A stretch of DNA of 5,878 bases from Phycisphaerae bacterium (lineage in GTDB: Bacteria > Planctomycetota > Phycisphaerae > UBA1845 > Fen-1342): positions 1 through 5,878 of the forward strand of contig JALSRY010000008.1 of NCBI GenBank assembly GCA_026984555.1, in the 5' to 3' direction. Below the pieces are notes generated by a model. That model did no database searches. It saw nothing but the letters and a program-made list of their open reading frames with translations, and was not told the DNA's origin. Made by a program: the position numbers and the translations under genes. The first letter of the stretch is position 1; the number at the start of each line of letters is the position of its first letter. Positions 5,698 to 5,878 of the stretch are shown one piece after another.

Positions 5698-5878
5698 TCA
5701 GTGGTTGACGGGCCCGTCATCCATGCCGAACGGGACCGGCGCGGACCCGCCACCGGGAGCGGTTTTCTCCCCGGCGGGCGCTGGAGCGGGCTTGGGCTGG
5801 TTCTGTGGGGACGCGGGTTGCGATTTGTCGGAAGTCTTCGACGGGGCCGCCGACTTCTGCTGGTTCGAGGAAGCCGGG
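5698..5878 (-). CDS. C-terminal tail of a Pro/Ala/Gln/Ser-rich protein, partial (possibly SecG)
   Basis: This frame enters from the right edge and ends with TGA at 5698-5700, leaving 59 visible residues. They are low-complexity and hydrophilic, rich in Ala, Pro, Gln, Ser and Lys, with repeated short PAP and KP units, and end in VPFGMDDGPVNH. No folded domain is present, so function cannot be read from this part. Position and style suggest SecG: small SecG translocase subunits of some Planctomycetota and relatives carry long Ala/Pro-rich tails, and I recall secG next to yicC in such genomes, though I cannot verify that here. Other proteins with disordered tails would look the same. Codon-position composition and the compact junction with yicC (55 nt) support it being a real gene in the same transcription direction. 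Confidence 0.55.
   Translation of the reverse strand, partial: PASSNQQKSAAPSKTSDKSQPASPQNQPKPAPAPAGEKTAPGGGSAPVPFGMDDGPVNH

Noticed and set aside
4821..5708. Plus-strand 295-codon open frame opposite yicC
   Set aside because: It is codon-register antisense of a clear yicC gene, with no motif of its own.
5643..5753. Upstream start for yicC adding 37 residues
   Set aside because: It would overlap the stop of the preceding gene, and a good Shine-Dalgarno precedes the family-typical MILSMTGFG start.

Overview
The window is GC-rich, densely packed bacterial DNA. Two predicted lipoproteins with LAGC / SAGC-type lipoboxes point to a Gram-negative-type envelope. The HtrA-like PDZ tail at the left edge, the Ala/Pro/Gln-rich tail at the right edge and the kinase-like lipoprotein resemble proteins I associate with Planctomycetota. 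That assignment is an inference from general resemblance, and other GC-rich phyla remain possible. There are no RNA genes, insertion sequences, CRISPR arrays or recognisable mobile-element parts.

Layout from left to right. (1) The 3' end of a plus-strand PDZ-domain protein, probably the C-terminus of an HtrA-like serine protease, stops at 304. (2) A minus-strand lipoprotein N-acetylmuramoyl-L-alanine amidase starts at 1090. Its frame has no stop before the left edge, so on paper it runs tail-to-tail over the whole PDZ segment. (3) A 223-base divergent intergenic region (1091-1313) holds the likely amidase promoter. (4) A plus-strand GNAT acetyltransferase lies at 1314-1778. (5) A compact minus-strand cluster is read from right to left: the C-terminal tail of an unidentified Pro/Ala/Gln-rich protein (possibly SecG), yicC, a TatD-family hydrolase, an extended-SDR nucleotide-sugar epimerase, and an exported lipoprotein with protein-kinase-like sequence signatures.

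Spacing in the cluster is tight. There are 55 nt before yicC, 5 nt between yicC and tatD, and 3 nt between tatD and the epimerase, whose Shine-Dalgarno lies in the last tatD codons. The epimerase and the kinase-like gene overlap by 22 nt. Co-transcription and translational coupling are therefore likely. The yicC and tatD products are RNA/DNA-housekeeping enzymes. The epimerase supplies or interconverts UDP-sugars for surface glycans. The last gene would act outside the cytoplasm.

Most of the window is ordinary chromosomal housekeeping. The two items worth attention are the kinase-like lipoprotein (a lysine in FFFKPD, NDTDRMGNN and a DFD instead of DFG) and the missing amidase stop codon opposite the PDZ gene.
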